A stretch of DNA of 64,000 nucleotides from Kaistia defluvii (GCF_040548815.1 NZ_JBEPSM010000001.1:744001-808000); one strand, 5' to 3'; positions 24,958 through 35,277 are shown, counted from the first letter of the stretch. Numbers and translations are program-made. Notes: a model not told the origin generated them from the letters alone.

Positions 24958-27036
24958 ATGACCGACAAGACGATCCGCGTCGCGACCGACGTCGGCGGCA
25001 CCTTCACCGACCTCGTCTATTTCGAGACGGATACGGCGACCGGCCGCCAGACGGTGCGCACCGCCAAGTCCGACACGACGCCGCCGAATTTCGAGCAGGG
25101 CGTGCTCAACGTGCTGGCCAAGGCCGATGTCGACCCCGCCGACATCGCCTTCTTCGCGCATGGCACCACCGTCGTCATCAACGCGCTGACCGAGCGCAAG
25201 GGCGCCCGCACGGCGCTGATCACGACGGAGGGCTTCCGCGACGTGCTGGAGATCGCACGCGGCAACCGGCCGGATTTCTTCAACCTGCAATATGTGAAGC
25301 CCGAACCCTTCGTGCCGCGCTATCTCTGCCGCGAGGTTCCCGGTCGCATCGCCTATACCGGCGCGGAGCGCTCGCCGCTCGACCTCTCGGGCCTGCCGGC
25401 GATCCTGGAAGACTTCCGCGCCGAGGGCGTCGAGGCGATCGCGATCTGCCTGCTGCATTCCTACGCCGACCCCCGTCATGAGGAAGCCGTCGCGGCCGAG
25501 ATCCGCCGGCTTTGGCCGGAAGTCTCCGTCGTCGCCTCGCATCAGATCACCCGCGAGTGGCGCGAATATGAGCGCGCCTCGACGGCCGTGCTTTCCGCCT
25601 ATGTCCAGCCCGTCGCCAGCCGCTATCTCGGCCGGCTCGAAGACGGCCTGGCTTCCAAGAATTTCGGCGGCCAGCTCTACGTCATGCAGTCGAATTGCGG
25701 CGTCGATTCGCTTTCGGCGACGCGCGAGATCCCGATCACCATGGTCGAGAGCGGCCCGGCCTCGGGCTTCTGGGGCGCGGCCGAGCTTGGCCGCATCATC
25801 GGCGAGCCCAACGTGCTGGCGCTCGACATTGGCGGCACGACCGCCAAGTGCTCGCTGATCGAGAACGGCCACGTCAAGATCATGACCGACTACTGGATCG
25901 AGCGCGATCGCACGTCTTCCGGTTATCCGATCATGGTGCCGGTGGTCGATCTGGTCGAGATCGGCAATGGCGGCGGCTCCATCGCCTGGGTCGATGATTT
26001 CGGCAAGCTGCATGTCGGCCCGCAATCGGCCGGCGCCAAGCCGGGGCCTGCGGCCTATGCCCGCGGCGGCACGCAGGCGACGACCACCGACGCCAATCTG
26101 GCGCTCGGCCGCATCGACAAGGACTATTTCTGCGGCGGCACGATCCAGGCCGACATGGCCGCGGTCGACGGCGCGCTCGGCGCGCTGGCGCAGAAGCTTG
26201 GGCTGTCGCCGATCGAAGCGGCGCGCGGCATCGTCCGCATCGCCAACAACAACATGATCAACGCGCTGAAGCTGGTGTCGCTCAATCGCGGCCACGACCC
26301 GCGTGACTTCACGCTGGTTGCCTTCGGCGGTGGCGGCGCGATGCATGCCGTGGCGCTCGCCACCGAGCTCGGCATGAAGAAGGTCGTGATCCCGCGCGGC
26401 GCGTCGGTATTCTCGGCATGGGGCATGATGATGTCCGACCTGCGCCGCGACTACTTTGTCACCCGCCTGATCGAGGGCGGCGACGGCCGCACGACGGCGC
26501 TGGCGAATTTGGTCGGCGAGACCCGCGACCGGGCGCTGCGCCAGTTCGAGGCGGAAGGGGTTTTGGCCGACAATGTCAAGCTCGTGCCCTTCATCAAGTG
26601 CCGCTACCAGAACCAGGAACACGCCGTCGAGGTCGAGCTGCCGGCGACCTTCGTCGACGATGCGGCGATCCAGTCGATGATCGAGCACTTCCACGCCGCC
26701 TATGAGCGCGAATACACCTATCGCCTCGACGCGCCGGTGGAGATCGTCGGCCTGCATCTCGTCGCCTCCGCCGAGGTCGGCAAGCTGGAGATGATCGCGC
26801 TGCCGAAGACGGGCGCCACGATCGAGCAGGCTGTCAAGGGCCGCCGCGACGTCGACTATGCGCTCGAAGGCGTCCACGAGGCCGTGATCTACGACCTCGA
26901 GAAGCTGGAACCCGGCATGTCGTTTGCCGGGCCCGCCATCCTCGAGGACCCCGGCACCACCGTGGTGATCCATCCGGGCAACCGCGTGTCGATCGACGCC
27001 TACGACAACACCCACATCGAACTGGGGGCCAAGTGA
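24958..27036 (+). CDS. hyuA: Hydantoinase/oxoprolinase family protein, subunit A (HyuA)
   Basis: 692-residue ATP-binding subunit of an ATP-dependent cyclic amide hydrolase (N-methylhydantoinase, 5-oxoprolinase, caprolactamase and acetone carboxylase belong here). The N terminus has the actin-like phosphate loop ATDVGGTFTDLVYFETD, the middle the second nucleotide motif LALDIGGTTAKCSLIENG, and the GGGGAMHAVALATELG segment is typical of the C-terminal part. It starts one base after the GAF gene and overlaps hyuB at TGATG. The substrate cannot be named: the importer argues for an external dipeptide-like or lactam compound. Confidence 0.92.
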   Translation: MTDKTIRVATDVGGTFTDLVYFETDTATGRQTVRTAKSDTTPPNFEQGVLNVLAKADVDPADIAFFAHGTTVVINALTERKGARTALITTEGFRDVLEIARGNRPDFFNLQYVKPEPFVPRYLCREVPGRIAYTGAERSPLDLSGLPAILEDFRAEGVEAIAICLLHSYADPRHEEAVAAEIRRLWPEVSVVASHQITREWREYERASTAVLSAYVQPVASRYLGRLEDGLASKNFGGQLYVMQSNCGVDSLSATREIPITMVESGPASGFWGAAELGRIIGEPNVLALDIGGTTAKCSLIENGHVKIMTDYWIERDRTSSGYPIMVPVVDLVEIGNGGGSIAWVDDFGKLHVGPQSAGAKPGPAAYARGGTQATTTDANLALGRIDKDYFCGGTIQADMAAVDGALGALAQKLGLSPIEAARGIVRIANNNMINALKLVSLNRGHDPRDFTLVAFGGGGAMHAVALATELGMKKVVIPRGASVFSAWGMMMSDLRRDYFVTRLIEGGDGRTTALANLVGETRDRALRQFEAEGVLADNVKLVPFIKCRYQNQEHAVEVELPATFVDDAAIQSMIEHFHAAYEREYTYRLDAPVEIVGLHLVASAEVGKLEMIALPKTGATIEQAVKGRRDVDYALEGVHEAVIYDLEKLEPGMSFAGPAILEDPGTTVVIHPGNRVSIDAYDNTHIELGAK

Positions 27037-28697
27037 TGAGCAACCCGACCCACGATCCCGTCACCTTCGACATCATCCAGAACTCGCTGCAGGCGATTTC
27101 CGACGAGATGTTCGCGGCGATGCGCAAGACGGCGATGAGCGCCATCATCTATGAGGTGCTCGACATGGGCACCGGTATCTGCGCCGCCGATGGCGAGATC
27201 GCCTCGTCCGGCGCCGGCATTCCGGCCTTCATCGGCGTGCTCGACAAGGCGGTGAAGGCGGTGCTGCGCAAGCATCCCGTCACCGCGATCTATCCGGGCG
27301 ACGTCTTCGCCACCAACGACCCGTTCTATGGCGGCGTCACCCATCTGAACGATATGGTCCTGGTCATGCCGGTCTTCGCCGAGGGCGAGATCGTCGCCTG
27401 GACCGCGAACATCGCGCACTGGAACGACGTCGGCGGCATGGTGCCGGGCTCGATGTCGACCGACGCCAAGGAGATCTTCCAGGAAGGCCTGCGCGTCCCG
27501 GCGATCAAGCTGATCGAGAAGGGCGTGTCCAACCAGGCGGTGATGGACCTGATGATGGTCAATTCCCGCCTGCCTGCCTATCTCAAGGGCGACATGTGGG
27601 CGGCGATCGCGGCGGTCCGCATCGGCGACAAGCGCATCCTCGATCTCGTCGCCAAATACGGCAAGGACACCTTCGTCGCCGCCATGGACCATTTCATGGA
27701 CTATGGCGAGCAGGTGACGCTGAAGGCGCTGAAGGACCTGCCCAAGGGCAAGTTCTCCTTCGCCGAGGAGCAGGATAGCGGCCAGATCTACAAGGTGACG
27801 GTCGAGATCACGGACGACGAATTCATCGTCGACCTGATCGACAATCCCGACCAGACGCCGACGCCCAACAATGCCAGCCGCGACGGCGTCATCGTCGCCT
27901 GCCAGATGGCGATCAAGGCGGTGACCGACGTTTCGGCGCCGGCCAATGGCGGCTCGTTCCGGCCGCTTGTCGTCAAGACGCGTCCGGGCTCGATTTTCGA
28001 CGCGCAGGAGCCGGCGGCGCACGCCTTCTACTACGAGGTCGAGATCCGGGTGTTCGACCTGATCCTGCGCTGCCTGGCGCAGCACCTGCCGGAAAAGCTT
28101 TCGGCCGGCAGCTTCGCCTCGATCTGCGGCACCGTCGTCGGCGGCCCGCATCCCGATACCGGCCGCCACTACACGATCGTCGAGCCGGAGATCGGCGGCT
28201 GGGGCGCCATGCCCGGCCGCGACGGCAACAACGCGATCTTCTCCGGCTTCCACGGCGAGACGTTCAACTGCCCGGCCGAGATCGCGGAAGCGCGCTACGG
28301 CCTGTTCGTCGACCAGCTGGCGCTGAACCCGGAAGAGGGCGGCGAGGGCCAGTGGCGCGGGGGCAAGGGCATCCGCATGGATTACCGCGTCCGTGCCGAC
28401 GGCAATTTCCTGACCTGCGGCTATACCCGTTCTCGCATCCTGCCCTGGGGAATGCAGGGCGGCCATGACGGCACGAGCAACCATATCGAGGTCATCAAGA
28501 CCGATGGCAGCCGCAAGCGCTATGCCTTCGCGACGGGCGTCGAACTGAACCAGGGCGACATCGTCCGGGTGGTGACCGGCAATGGCGGCGGCTATGGCGA
28601 CCCGAAAAAGCGCGATCGTGCTGCGGTGATCGAGGACGTCAAGAACGGCTATCTCAGCCCGGAACGGGCCAGGACGGTCTACGGCGTCGAGGTATGA
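27036..28697 (+). CDS. hyuB: Hydantoinase B/oxoprolinase family protein, subunit B (HyuB)
   Basis: 553-residue partner of HyuA, carrying the ring-opening site. Characteristic motifs are FDIIQNSLQAISDEMFAAMR at the start, GDVFATNDPFYGGVTHLNDM, AHWNDVGGMVPGSM (metal-ligand region) and the closing TGNGGGYGDPKKRD. Start is the ATG at 27036 in TGATG; a GTG three bases earlier is possible. It is the last gene of the operon. An R1 repeat array begins about 60 bases after its stop and may mark or protect the transcript end. Confidence 0.92.
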   Translation: MSNPTHDPVTFDIIQNSLQAISDEMFAAMRKTAMSAIIYEVLDMGTGICAADGEIASSGAGIPAFIGVLDKAVKAVLRKHPVTAIYPGDVFATNDPFYGGVTHLNDMVLVMPVFAEGEIVAWTANIAHWNDVGGMVPGSMSTDAKEIFQEGLRVPAIKLIEKGVSNQAVMDLMMVNSRLPAYLKGDMWAAIAAVRIGDKRILDLVAKYGKDTFVAAMDHFMDYGEQVTLKALKDLPKGKFSFAEEQDSGQIYKVTVEITDDEFIVDLIDNPDQTPTPNNASRDGVIVACQMAIKAVTDVSAPANGGSFRPLVVKTRPGSIFDAQEPAAHAFYYEVEIRVFDLILRCLAQHLPEKLSAGSFASICGTVVGGPHPDTGRHYTIVEPEIGGWGAMPGRDGNNAIFSGFHGETFNCPAEIAEARYGLFVDQLALNPEEGGEGQWRGGKGIRMDYRVRADGNFLTCGYTRSRILPWGMQGGHDGTSNHIEVIKTDGSRKRYAFATGVELNQGDIVRVVTGNGGGYGDPKKRDRAAVIEDVKNGYLSPERARTVYGVEV

Positions 28698-28754
28698 TAT
28701 TGGGCTGAACCGGGGCCGGCGGGGGCCGCCGCACCGGCTTGGTGGCTTCGGGCA

Positions 28755-28931
28755 AGACCCTCACCCCAACCCTCTCCCGCGCGGGAGAGGGGGCAGGTCG
28801 AGTTCCGTCTCCACGACGCGCAGGCTGAAAGCCTTCGCCGCTTGCGGGAGAGGGTGCAGGTCGAGCCAGCTGCTGCCACCGCCCAGGCCGAAAAGCCCTC
28901 GCCCGCTTGCGGGAGAGGGTGGGGTGAGGGG
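28755..28931 (+). repeat. Palindromic repeat R1, copy b, with three stem units
   Basis: Begins CCCTCACCCCAACCCTCTCCC and ends GCGGGAGAGGGTGGGGTGAG, with an extra internal CGCTTGCGGGAGAGGG unit near 28838. The three half-units share a spacer motif (GCAGGTCGAG at 28793 and 28856), so the middle one looks like an internal duplication. Confidence 0.85.
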
Positions 28932-29408
28932 CTTGCTTCCTTGAAGAGCAATTGACCGTGCGCGACTGACCTTTGGGTAAGGGGCCACGCCCTCACTGCA
29001 TCCCGGCTACCCACATCCTGCGGCGGCTTGCGGAGCAAGCCATCTCGAAGGAAGCAGCGTGTCCGGGCGGCGGCGCGCGCCCCACGGCTCTGCCTGCTTC
29101 GAGACGGCCCTTCGGGCCTCGTCAGCATGTTGAGGGCGGTCCATTTCGATCTGTCGGAGAGGGGAGATTTCGGCTTCGGACGCCGCGCGGGGCGAAACGT
29201 CTTCGCCCGCTCACGGTACGCGGCAGAACGCCCCTTCGGCCGATCCAAAAAGCTCCATCATCCCTGCGAAAGCAGGATCCATTTGGCCGTGGCGTGGGAA
29301 TTGCGGTCTCACTCGCCCACCAACCCGGCTGCGTGGATCCCTGGTCAAGTCCGAGGTGGGGAAGGGCCGGAGCCCGATCGAGATCGAGACGCCTTGGCGT
29401 CTCGAAAA
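28932..29408 (+). other. Gene-free region with repeat fragments R3 and R4
   Basis: No supported coding sequence. It contains a perfect hairpin GGCTTGC-GGA-GCAAGCC near 29026, a TCTCGAAG/CTTCGAGA inverted pair (about 29043 and 29097) flanking a GC-rich core that continues GGCCCTTCGGGCCTCGTCAG, and at 29320-29360 a R3 unit (CCAACCCGGCTG, TGGATCC, TCAAG) whose sequence recurs at 50329-50370. Such concentration of repeat remnants marks a site of repeated insertion or decay. Confidence 0.6.
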
Positions 29409-29633
29409 TTAGCGCCAGGTCAGGCCGAGCTGCTTGTGGCGGGCGAGGCAGGTGGCCGGGTCGATATAGGCCTCCTGATGCGCGACGTTCCAGTATTTGA
29501 GCTCGTCGAGCGGAATGACGCCGCCCGTCACGGCGCAGCGCACGAACGCGCCCGGGGACAGGATCTGGTAATCGCCATCGAGATAACGAATGCGCGCTTC
29601 GCCGCCGCGCCCGGCTGGATCAATACGGTTCAT
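29409..29633 (-). CDS. DUF2093 domain-containing protein
   Basis: 74-residue protein of a small alphaproteobacterial family. The core is GEARIRYLDGDYQILSPGAF followed by VRCAVTGGVIPLDELKYWNV, then HQEAYIDPATCLARH. The conserved RYLDGDY and ELKYWNV motifs make the family call firm; the function is unknown. The ATG at 29633 matches the usual family start. Two more upstream in-frame starts (ATG at 29663, GTG at 29675) would add up to 14 residues. The cysteine in RCAV and another in ATCLA could ligate a metal, but this is not established. Confidence 0.85.
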   Translation of the reverse strand: MNRIDPAGRGGEARIRYLDGDYQILSPGAFVRCAVTGGVIPLDELKYWNVAHQEAYIDPATCLARHKQLGLTWR

Positions 29634-29748
29634 GAGCGGGAATATCGTGCGGAACGCCGCCATGTGCAACAGCACGGATCACGCTTCCCACGTTCGGCAT
29701 CGCTTTTCGGGTGGGGATGCCGGACGCAGGCCCGGGCACAAGCTCCGG

Positions 29749-29784
29749 CGTCATCCCGCGCCCCGGCCTTCGCCGGGGCGACGG
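29749..29784 (+). repeat. GC-rich palindrome, R3-like
   Basis: GTCATCCCGC leads into GCCCCGGC-CTTC-GCCGGGGC (29760-29779), a perfect 8-bp stem. It resembles the CATCCC half of the R3 intergenic repeat and lies between DUF2093 and mutL. Confidence 0.55.
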
Positions 29785-29886
29785 CGGAGGCCTCGCTCAT
29801 CCGCCTTGAGGCCGACGGTTGGCAGCCTTCCGGTGATAAGACGGCAGCTATCGCCACGTGTCTCCCACGCGGGACAGGCTGCGCGC

Positions 29887-31719
29887 CTACCGTCGTCCGA
29901 ACAGCCGTTCGATGTCGGCGAGCTTCAGCTCGACATAGGTCGGGCGGCCGTGGTTGCACTGGCCGGAGCCGGGCGTCGCTTCCATCTCGCGCAGCAGCGC
30001 GTCCATCTCCTCGGGCCGCAGCCGGCGGCCGGAGCGGACCGAGCCGTGGCAGGCCATCGTCGCGGCGACATGGTCGAGCTTTTCCTTGAGCCGGGTCGTG
30101 TCGTCCCATTCGGCGAGGTCGTCGGCGAGGTCGATCAGCAGCGAGCGCGTGTCGAGTTCGCCGAGCAGGGCGGGCGTTTCGCGCACCGCGACCGCGCCGG
30201 GCCCGAAGCTTTCGATCGCAAGGCCAAGCTCGGCCAGTTCGTCGGCGCGCTTCAGGAGCCGCGCCACATCATCCTCGGGCAGGTCGATGACGTCGGGGAT
30301 CAGCAGGATCTGCCGGGCCACGCCGGAGCGGGCGAGCGCCGTCTTCAGCCGCTCATAGACCAGGCGCTCATGCGCCGCGTGCTGGTCGACGATGACGATG
30401 CCGTGGTCGGTCTGGGCGATGATGTAGTTTTCATGCACCTGCGCCCGGGCCGCCCCCAGCGGCCGGTCGGTCGGGTCGGTGGCGGCAACCGCATTGGCGC
30501 GCGCATCGGCCGAGGGCTGGTTCACCGCCGCGAAGGCCGGCTGCGCCGCTTCAGCGAAATGGGGCGCCGGCGCGGGGGCACTCGCCCAGTCGCGCCAGGA
30601 CGGCGCGGCGGCGGTGTTGCCGAAGGTCGGCATCGGCGCCGAACTGCGCCATGCCGTGGACGCGGCCGGTGTGCCGGTGCGGAAGGCGGCGATGGTGGCG
30701 CCGCCGCCGGTCGTCGCCGAACGATGGCCGGCCTGGTGGATGGCGTTGCGCAGCGCGCCGACGATCAGCCCGCGCACCAGGCCGGGATCGCGGAAACGCA
30801 CGTCTGACTTGGCCGGATGGACGTTGACGTCGACCCCATGCGGCTCGAGATCAATGCGGAGCGCTGCGACCGGATGGCGGTCCCTGGACATCACGTCGGC
30901 ATAGCCGGCGCGCAGCGCGCCCATCAGCAATTTGTCGCGCACCGGGCGGCCATTGACGAACAGGAACTGCTGCAGGCCGTTGGCGCGGTTGTAGGTCGGC
31001 AGGCCGGCATAGCCGGAAAGGCGGATGCCCTCGCGCTCCGCCTCGATCGCCAGCGAATTGTCGACGAAATCCTGGCTCAAAATCTGCCCGAGCCGCTCGA
31101 CGAAGGGCTCGTCGCCATGCGCGACGGGATAGTCGATGGCGCCGCGGTCACTGCCGGTCAGCGAGAAGCGCACTTCCGGATGCGCCATGGCGAGGCGCTT
31201 GACGATATCGGTGACGGCGCTCGCCTCGGCGCGCTCGCCTTTCAGAAACTTGAGCCGGGCCGGGGTCGAGAAGAACAGGTCGGTGACCTCGACCCGCGTG
31301 CCGGAATTGAGCCCGGCCGGGCGCGGCGGATGCACCAGGCCGCCCTCGACGACGATTTCCCAGCCATGCGGCTCGCTGGCATGGCGCGAGGCGATCGAAA
31401 GCCGCGCCACCGAGCCGATCGAGGCCAGCGCCTCGCCGCGGAAACCGAGCGTGCGGATGTCGAGCAGATCGTCGACCAGCTTGGAGGTGCAATGGCGATC
31501 GATGGCGAGGCCGAGATCGTCATGCGTCATGCCGCCACCGTCGTCGGTGACGCGGATCAGCGAGGCGCCGCCGCCGGCGGTGACGATCTCGACCCGCTTC
31601 GCGCCGGCGTCGATGGCGTTCTCGACCAGTTCCTTGACGACGCTCGCCGGCCGTTCGACCACCTCGCCGGCGGCGATGCGGTTGATCATGTCTTCGGTCA
31701 GGCGGCGGACGGTGGTCAT
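29887..31719 (-). CDS. mutL: DNA mismatch repair endonuclease MutL
   Basis: Couples MutS mismatch recognition to strand removal. 610 residues. N-terminal GHKL ATPase motifs are [31 protein letters not shown] and LGFRGEAL. The C-terminal dimerisation domain carries the nuclease motif [12 protein letters not shown], which fits DQHA-X2-E-X4-E, plus [10 protein letters not shown] and CNHGRPTY. It therefore looks like the nicking form of MutL, as expected in bacteria without MutH. The middle (about residues 330-430) is a Pro/Ala-rich linker. mutS is not in the window. Confidence 0.96.
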   Translation of the reverse strand: MTTVRRLTEDMINRIAAGEVVERPASVVKELVENAIDAGAKRVEIVTAGGGASLIRVTDDGGGMTHDDLGLAIDRHCTSKLVDDLLDIRTLGFRGEALASIGSVARLSIASRHASEPHGWEIVVEGGLVHPPRPAGLNSGTRVEVTDLFFSTPARLKFLKGERAEASAVTDIVKRLAMAHPEVRFSLTGSDRGAIDYPVAHGDEPFVERLGQILSQDFVDNSLAIEAEREGIRLSGYAGLPTYNRANGLQQFLFVNGRPVRDKLLMGALRAGYADVMSRDRHPVAALRIDLEPHGVDVNVHPAKSDVRFRDPGLVRGLIVGALRNAIHQAGHRSATTGGGATIAAFRTGTPAASTAWRSSAPMPTFGNTAAAPSWRDWASAPAPAPHFAEAAQPAFAAVNQPSADARANAVAATDPTDRPLGAARAQVHENYIIAQTDHGIVIVDQHAAHERLVYERLKTALARSGVARQILLIPDVIDLPEDDVARLLKRADELAELGLAIESFGPGAVAVRETPALLGELDTRSLLIDLADDLAEWDDTTRLKEKLDHVAATMACHGSVRSGRRLRPEEMDALLREMEATPGSGQCNHGRPTYVELKLADIERLFGRR

Positions 31720-31921
31720 GGCGATCTATCTGTCTGTTGGCCGGCGATCCTGCCGGATTCGCACCCGCGAGGGAAGGAGAGGGCGGCGGGCACGGGCGTG
31801 CGCCGGCGCGGCGCATCATCGCAAAGATTTGATCCCGGCATCGGGCGCCGGCCCGGCGCGGCTGCGCTATGCCTTGCTAGCCGGGCAGGAACTCGACGGC
31901 GATGTGCGACGGGTGACGTAC

Positions 31922-32389
31922 ATGTCGATATCTGGTGCGGATCTGGCGGCGGCAATCGACCGGCTGGCCCAGGCGGATTTGAAGAAGGCGGACCCGTTCC
32001 GGCCTTGTCTCAACTTCCTGATCGGCCACTTCACCTTCACCCTCGCCATTCTGGCGGCGACGCTGGCGTCGCTGCCGAAGAAGGGGGAGGAACTGGCGCC
32101 GGGGCTGGCGGCGGCGCTCGGCGGCGTGCTGGCCTGGATGGCGCTGTCGGCGCTGGTCGCCAGCATCGTCACGCTCTTGGTGAAGGTGCTGAAGACCCGC
32201 TACATCCGGCACAACCTGGCGGGCGCGCCGAAGGAACCCTGGACCAATCTGGCGCTGATCCTCTGCGCGTTGCCGCTTTTGCCGGGGGCCGTGGCCGTGG
32301 CGTTCTGCCTGCAGGTCGGCGTCGCGCTGCTGCCGAAGGCGAGCCTGCTGCCCCCTCTCGGCGAGGCGCTGCGCCGCCTGCTGTTCTGA
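31922..32389 (+). CDS. Small hypothetical integral membrane protein
   Basis: 155 residues from the ATG at 31922. A short amphipathic N terminus (MSISGADLAAAIDRLAQADL) precedes three hydrophobic segments: about residues 34-50 (FTFTLAILAATLASL), 60-85 (AAALGGVLAWMALSALVASIV) and 108-135 (LALILCALPLLPGAVAVAF). The codon usage is like the neighbours. No family is recognised, and the frame remains open a long way upstream, so the start is uncertain. It is divergent from mutL and converges on the PhnA-like gene. Confidence 0.6.
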   Translation: MSISGADLAAAIDRLAQADLKKADPFRPCLNFLIGHFTFTLAILAATLASLPKKGEELAPGLAAALGGVLAWMALSALVASIVTLLVKVLKTRYIRHNLAGAPKEPWTNLALILCALPLLPGAVAVAFCLQVGVALLPKASLLPPLGEALRRLLF

Positions 32390-32395
32390 ACCCGC

Positions 32396-32620
32396 TCAGG
32401 CTTTCTTGACGAACTCGGCCCGCAGCACGAGGCCCTTCACCTGCTTGGTGCTGCACTCGAAGGTGTCGGGATCGTCGGTCAGGCGGATGTTCTTCACCAC
32501 CGTGCCGCGCTTGATCGTCTCCGACGTGCCCTTGACCTTGAGGTCCTTGATCAGCGAGACGGAATCGCCGTCCTTGAGCTGCGTTCCGTTGCTGTCGCGC
32601 ACGATGATCTCGTCCGACAT
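32396..32620 (-). CDS. PhnA (YjdM) domain protein, short form
   Basis: 74-residue protein equal to the C-terminal domain of PhnA/YjdM: IIVRDSNGTQLKDGDSVSLI, then DLKVKGTSETIKRGTVVKNI and LTDDPDTFECSTKQVKGLVL. The N-terminal zinc ribbon of full-length PhnA is absent; no upstream cysteines occur in frame. The historical name alkylphosphonate utilisation protein does not imply a role in phosphonate use, and no phn gene is present. Good AAGGAGAT ribosome site before the ATG. Confidence 0.85.
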   Translation of the reverse strand: MSDEIIVRDSNGTQLKDGDSVSLIKDLKVKGTSETIKRGTVVKNIRLTDDPDTFECSTKQVKGLVLRAEFVKKA

Positions 32621-32736
32621 GGGGTATCTCCTTGTTCTGTCTCACCTGGCCCCGAAAGCGAGGGGGCGGAGCGACGCTCCGGGCGAGTGGTAGGGAACCG
32701 TTGGGCGGAGTTAGAAACCCTCTCCCGCCGGAATGC

Positions 32737-34014
32737 CTAAACGGCGCGCCAGCCGATGTCGCGGCGAGAAAAGCCGTCCGGCCAGTCGATCGTGTCGACG
32801 GCCTGATAGGCGCGCTTCTGCGCTTCGGCGACGCTCGCGCCGAGCGCCGTGACGTTGAGGACGCGGCCGCCATTGGCGACCAATTTGCCGTCGACCAGCG
32901 CGGTGCCGGCCTGGAACACCTTGGTGCCGGGCAGGGCATCGGCGGCCTCGATGCCGGCGATCGGCGTGCCCTTGGCATAGTCGCCCGGATAGCCCTTGGC
33001 GGCCATAACGACGGTGAGCGCCGCCTCGTCCCGCCACTGCGTCGTGACGCCGTCGAGCCGGCCCTCGGCGGCGGCGAGCAGCAGCTCCAGCAGGTCGCTC
33101 TCCAGCCGCATCATCAGCACCTGGCATTCCGGATCGCCGAAGCGGACATTGTATTCGATCAGTTCCGGCCCCTTGGCGGTGATCATCAGGCCGGCGAACA
33201 GCACGCCCTTGAACGGTGCACCGCGGGCCGCCATCGCGGCCATGGTCGGGCGGATGATCTCGGCCATGGTGCGCTCGATCATCGCGTCCGTCATCACCGG
33301 CGCGGGCGAATAGGCGCCCATGCCGCCGGTGTTCGGGCCCGTGTCGCCGTCGCCGACGCGCTTGTGGTCCTGGGCGGTGGCGAGCGGCACGGCGTTGACG
33401 CCATCGCAGATGGCGAAGAAGCTGGCTTCCTCGCCGACCAGGCATTCCTCGACCACGACTTCCGCGCCAGCCGAACCGAAGGCGCCGTCGAAGCAGGCGT
33501 CGATCGCGGCATGCGCCTCCTCCAGCGTCTCCGCCACGACGACGCCCTTGCCGGCGGCGATGCCGTCCGCCTTGACGACGATCGGCGCGCCCATCCTGGT
33601 CGCATAGTCGCGCGCCGGCGCGGCCTCGGTGAAGCGCTGGTAGGCGGCGGTCGGGATGTCCGCTTCGGCGCAGAGATCCTTGGTGTATCCCTTCGAGCCT
33701 TCGAGACGGGCTGCCTCCTGGCCGGGGCCGAACACCCGGATGTTCGCGCCGTCGAGCGCATCGGCGAGGCCGGCGACAAGCGGCGCTTCCGGGCCGACGA
33801 TGACGAAATCGATCATGTTGTGGCGGCAGAAGTCGATGACCGCGTGATGGTCGAACGGATCGAGCCGCACCAGTTCGGCGAGCGCGCCGATGCCGGGATT
33901 GCCGGGGGCGGCGAAAAGCTGGCCGAGACGAGGCGATTTCCGGAGCGCCCAGGCCAGCGCATGCTCGCGGCCGCCCGATCCGATCAGGAGAATGTTGATG
34001 CGCGTCTCGGTCAT
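32737..34014 (-). CDS. purD: Phosphoribosylamine-glycine ligase
   Basis: ATP-dependent formation of glycinamide ribonucleotide, step two of purine synthesis. 425 residues from the ATG at 34014 (MTETRINIL); a start at 34056 would add 14 unconserved residues. Signatures are [17 protein letters not shown], the ATP-grasp segments [20 protein letters not shown] and the [13 protein letters not shown] motif, then [10 protein letters not shown]. Ends with GYPGDYAKG and C-terminal [23 protein letters not shown] typical of PurD. Monocistronic here, divergent from ubiA. Confidence 0.97.
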   Translation of the reverse strand: MTETRINILLIGSGGREHALAWALRKSPRLGQLFAAPGNPGIGALAELVRLDPFDHHAVIDFCRHNMIDFVIVGPEAPLVAGLADALDGANIRVFGPGQEAARLEGSKGYTKDLCAEADIPTAAYQRFTEAAPARDYATRMGAPIVVKADGIAAGKGVVVAETLEEAHAAIDACFDGAFGSAGAEVVVEECLVGEEASFFAICDGVNAVPLATAQDHKRVGDGDTGPNTGGMGAYSPAPVMTDAMIERTMAEIIRPTMAAMAARGAPFKGVLFAGLMITAKGPELIEYNVRFGDPECQVLMMRLESDLLELLLAAAEGRLDGVTTQWRDEAALTVVMAAKGYPGDYAKGTPIAGIEAADALPGTKVFQAGTALVDGKLVANGGRVLNVTALGASVAEAQKRAYQAVDTIDWPDGFSRRDIGWRAV

Positions 34015-34217
34015 GCCAACTGCCCGTGGTTGAATTCCTAGCGCGGCGCTTAGCAAGCAGGGGCTCGCTTGTCGAATCCGGAAAGCGGCGGCGCGGTGGG
34101 TTTTCCTGCCCGTCGCGCGGCGATCCGGCGCGGCCAGGGCGCCGCATGGGCTTGGCGCGGCTTCGCAACTGGCGGTATGACAGGCGGCAAGAAATCCGAA
34201 ATTGCGAGAGAGTCCCG

Positions 34218-35144
34218 ATGAGCCTCAGTCCTGGAACCGTCGCCGACGCCGCCCGGGGCAATTGGGTCGATCGCCATGCGCCGGCCTGGCTGCGCCCCTA
34301 TGCGCGGCTGGCGCGCTGGGACCGGCCGATCGGCTGGTGGCTGCTGCTTCTGCCCTGCTGGTGGTCGTCGGCGCTCGCCAGCAACGTCGCGGGCGCGACC
34401 TGGCCCAATCTGGCGCATCTGGTCCTCTTCTGGATCGGCGCGGTGGCGATGCGCGGCGCCGGCTGCACCTATAACGACATCGTCGACCGCGAGCTGGATG
34501 CCGGCGTCGCCCGCACGCGGTCGCGGCCGATCCCGAGCGGCCAGGTCAGCGTTCGCGACGCCAAAATCTTCCTCGTGCTCCAGGCGCTGGCCGGGCTGGC
34601 GGTGCTCCTGTCGTTCAACTGGTTTTCGGTCGTCCTGGCGCTCTGTTCGCTGCTGGTCGTCGCTGCTTATCCGTTTATGAAGCGGATCACCGACTGGCCG
34701 CAGCTCGTGCTTGGCCTTGCCTTTTCCTGGGGCGCGCTCATGGGCTGGTCAGCCTGGTTCGGCAGCCTGGCGCTGGCGCCGGTGCTGCTCTATGCCGGCG
34801 GCGTGCTGTGGACGATCGGCTATGACACGATCTACGCGCTGCAGGACATCGAGGACGATAAGATCATGGGCGTGCGCTCGACCGCGCGCCTGTTCGGCGA
34901 CGGCGCGCCGCAGATCGTTGGCCTGCTCTATGCCGGCGCCGTGCTGCTCTGGGCGGGGGCCTTCTGGTCCGCCGGCATCGGCTGGGTCGCCTGGGCCGGG
35001 CTGGCGCTCGCCGCCGCCCATCTCGGCTGGCAGGTCGTCCGCGTGCGGCTCGACAACGAGGCGCTGGCGCTGCGCCTGTTCAAGTCCAACCGCGAGGCGG
35101 GATTGATCCTGTTCGCCGGTCTGGTGATCAACGGCCTGGTCTGA
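34218..35144 (+). CDS. ubiA: 4-hydroxybenzoate polyprenyltransferase
   Basis: Membrane prenyltransferase that attaches the polyprenyl chain to 4-hydroxybenzoate in ubiquinone synthesis. 308 residues from the ATG at 34218. Both aspartate-rich prenyl-diphosphate motifs are present: [19 protein letters not shown] and [18 protein letters not shown]. About eight hydrophobic segments follow in the usual order, beginning with [14 protein letters not shown]. An in-frame start at 34026 is rejected because the added residues are basic, low-complexity and overlap the divergent purD promoter region. Confidence 0.95.
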   Translation: MSLSPGTVADAARGNWVDRHAPAWLRPYARLARWDRPIGWWLLLLPCWWSSALASNVAGATWPNLAHLVLFWIGAVAMRGAGCTYNDIVDRELDAGVARTRSRPIPSGQVSVRDAKIFLVLQALAGLAVLLSFNWFSVVLALCSLLVVAAYPFMKRITDWPQLVLGLAFSWGALMGWSAWFGSLALAPVLLYAGGVLWTIGYDTIYALQDIEDDKIMGVRSTARLFGDGAPQIVGLLYAGAVLLWAGAFWSAGIGWVAWAGLALAAAHLGWQVVRVRLDNEALALRLFKSNREAGLILFAGLVINGLV

Positions 35145-35277
35145 ACGCCACGCGAGACTGCGCCGTGCCTTCACGAACACGTCACTTGAAGATCCGGCAG
35201 GGCTGGCGCGCTAATTGCGCCATCCATTGCCGTGCCGACAGGATTTTCAGGATCGATCTGCTTGGGAGGGAATGCGC

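Noticed and set aside
28679..29248. Minus-strand open frame of 189 codons over the repeat region after hyuB
   Set aside because: It is made mostly of translated palindromic repeats (PLPQAGEG-type peptides) and has no independent coding support.
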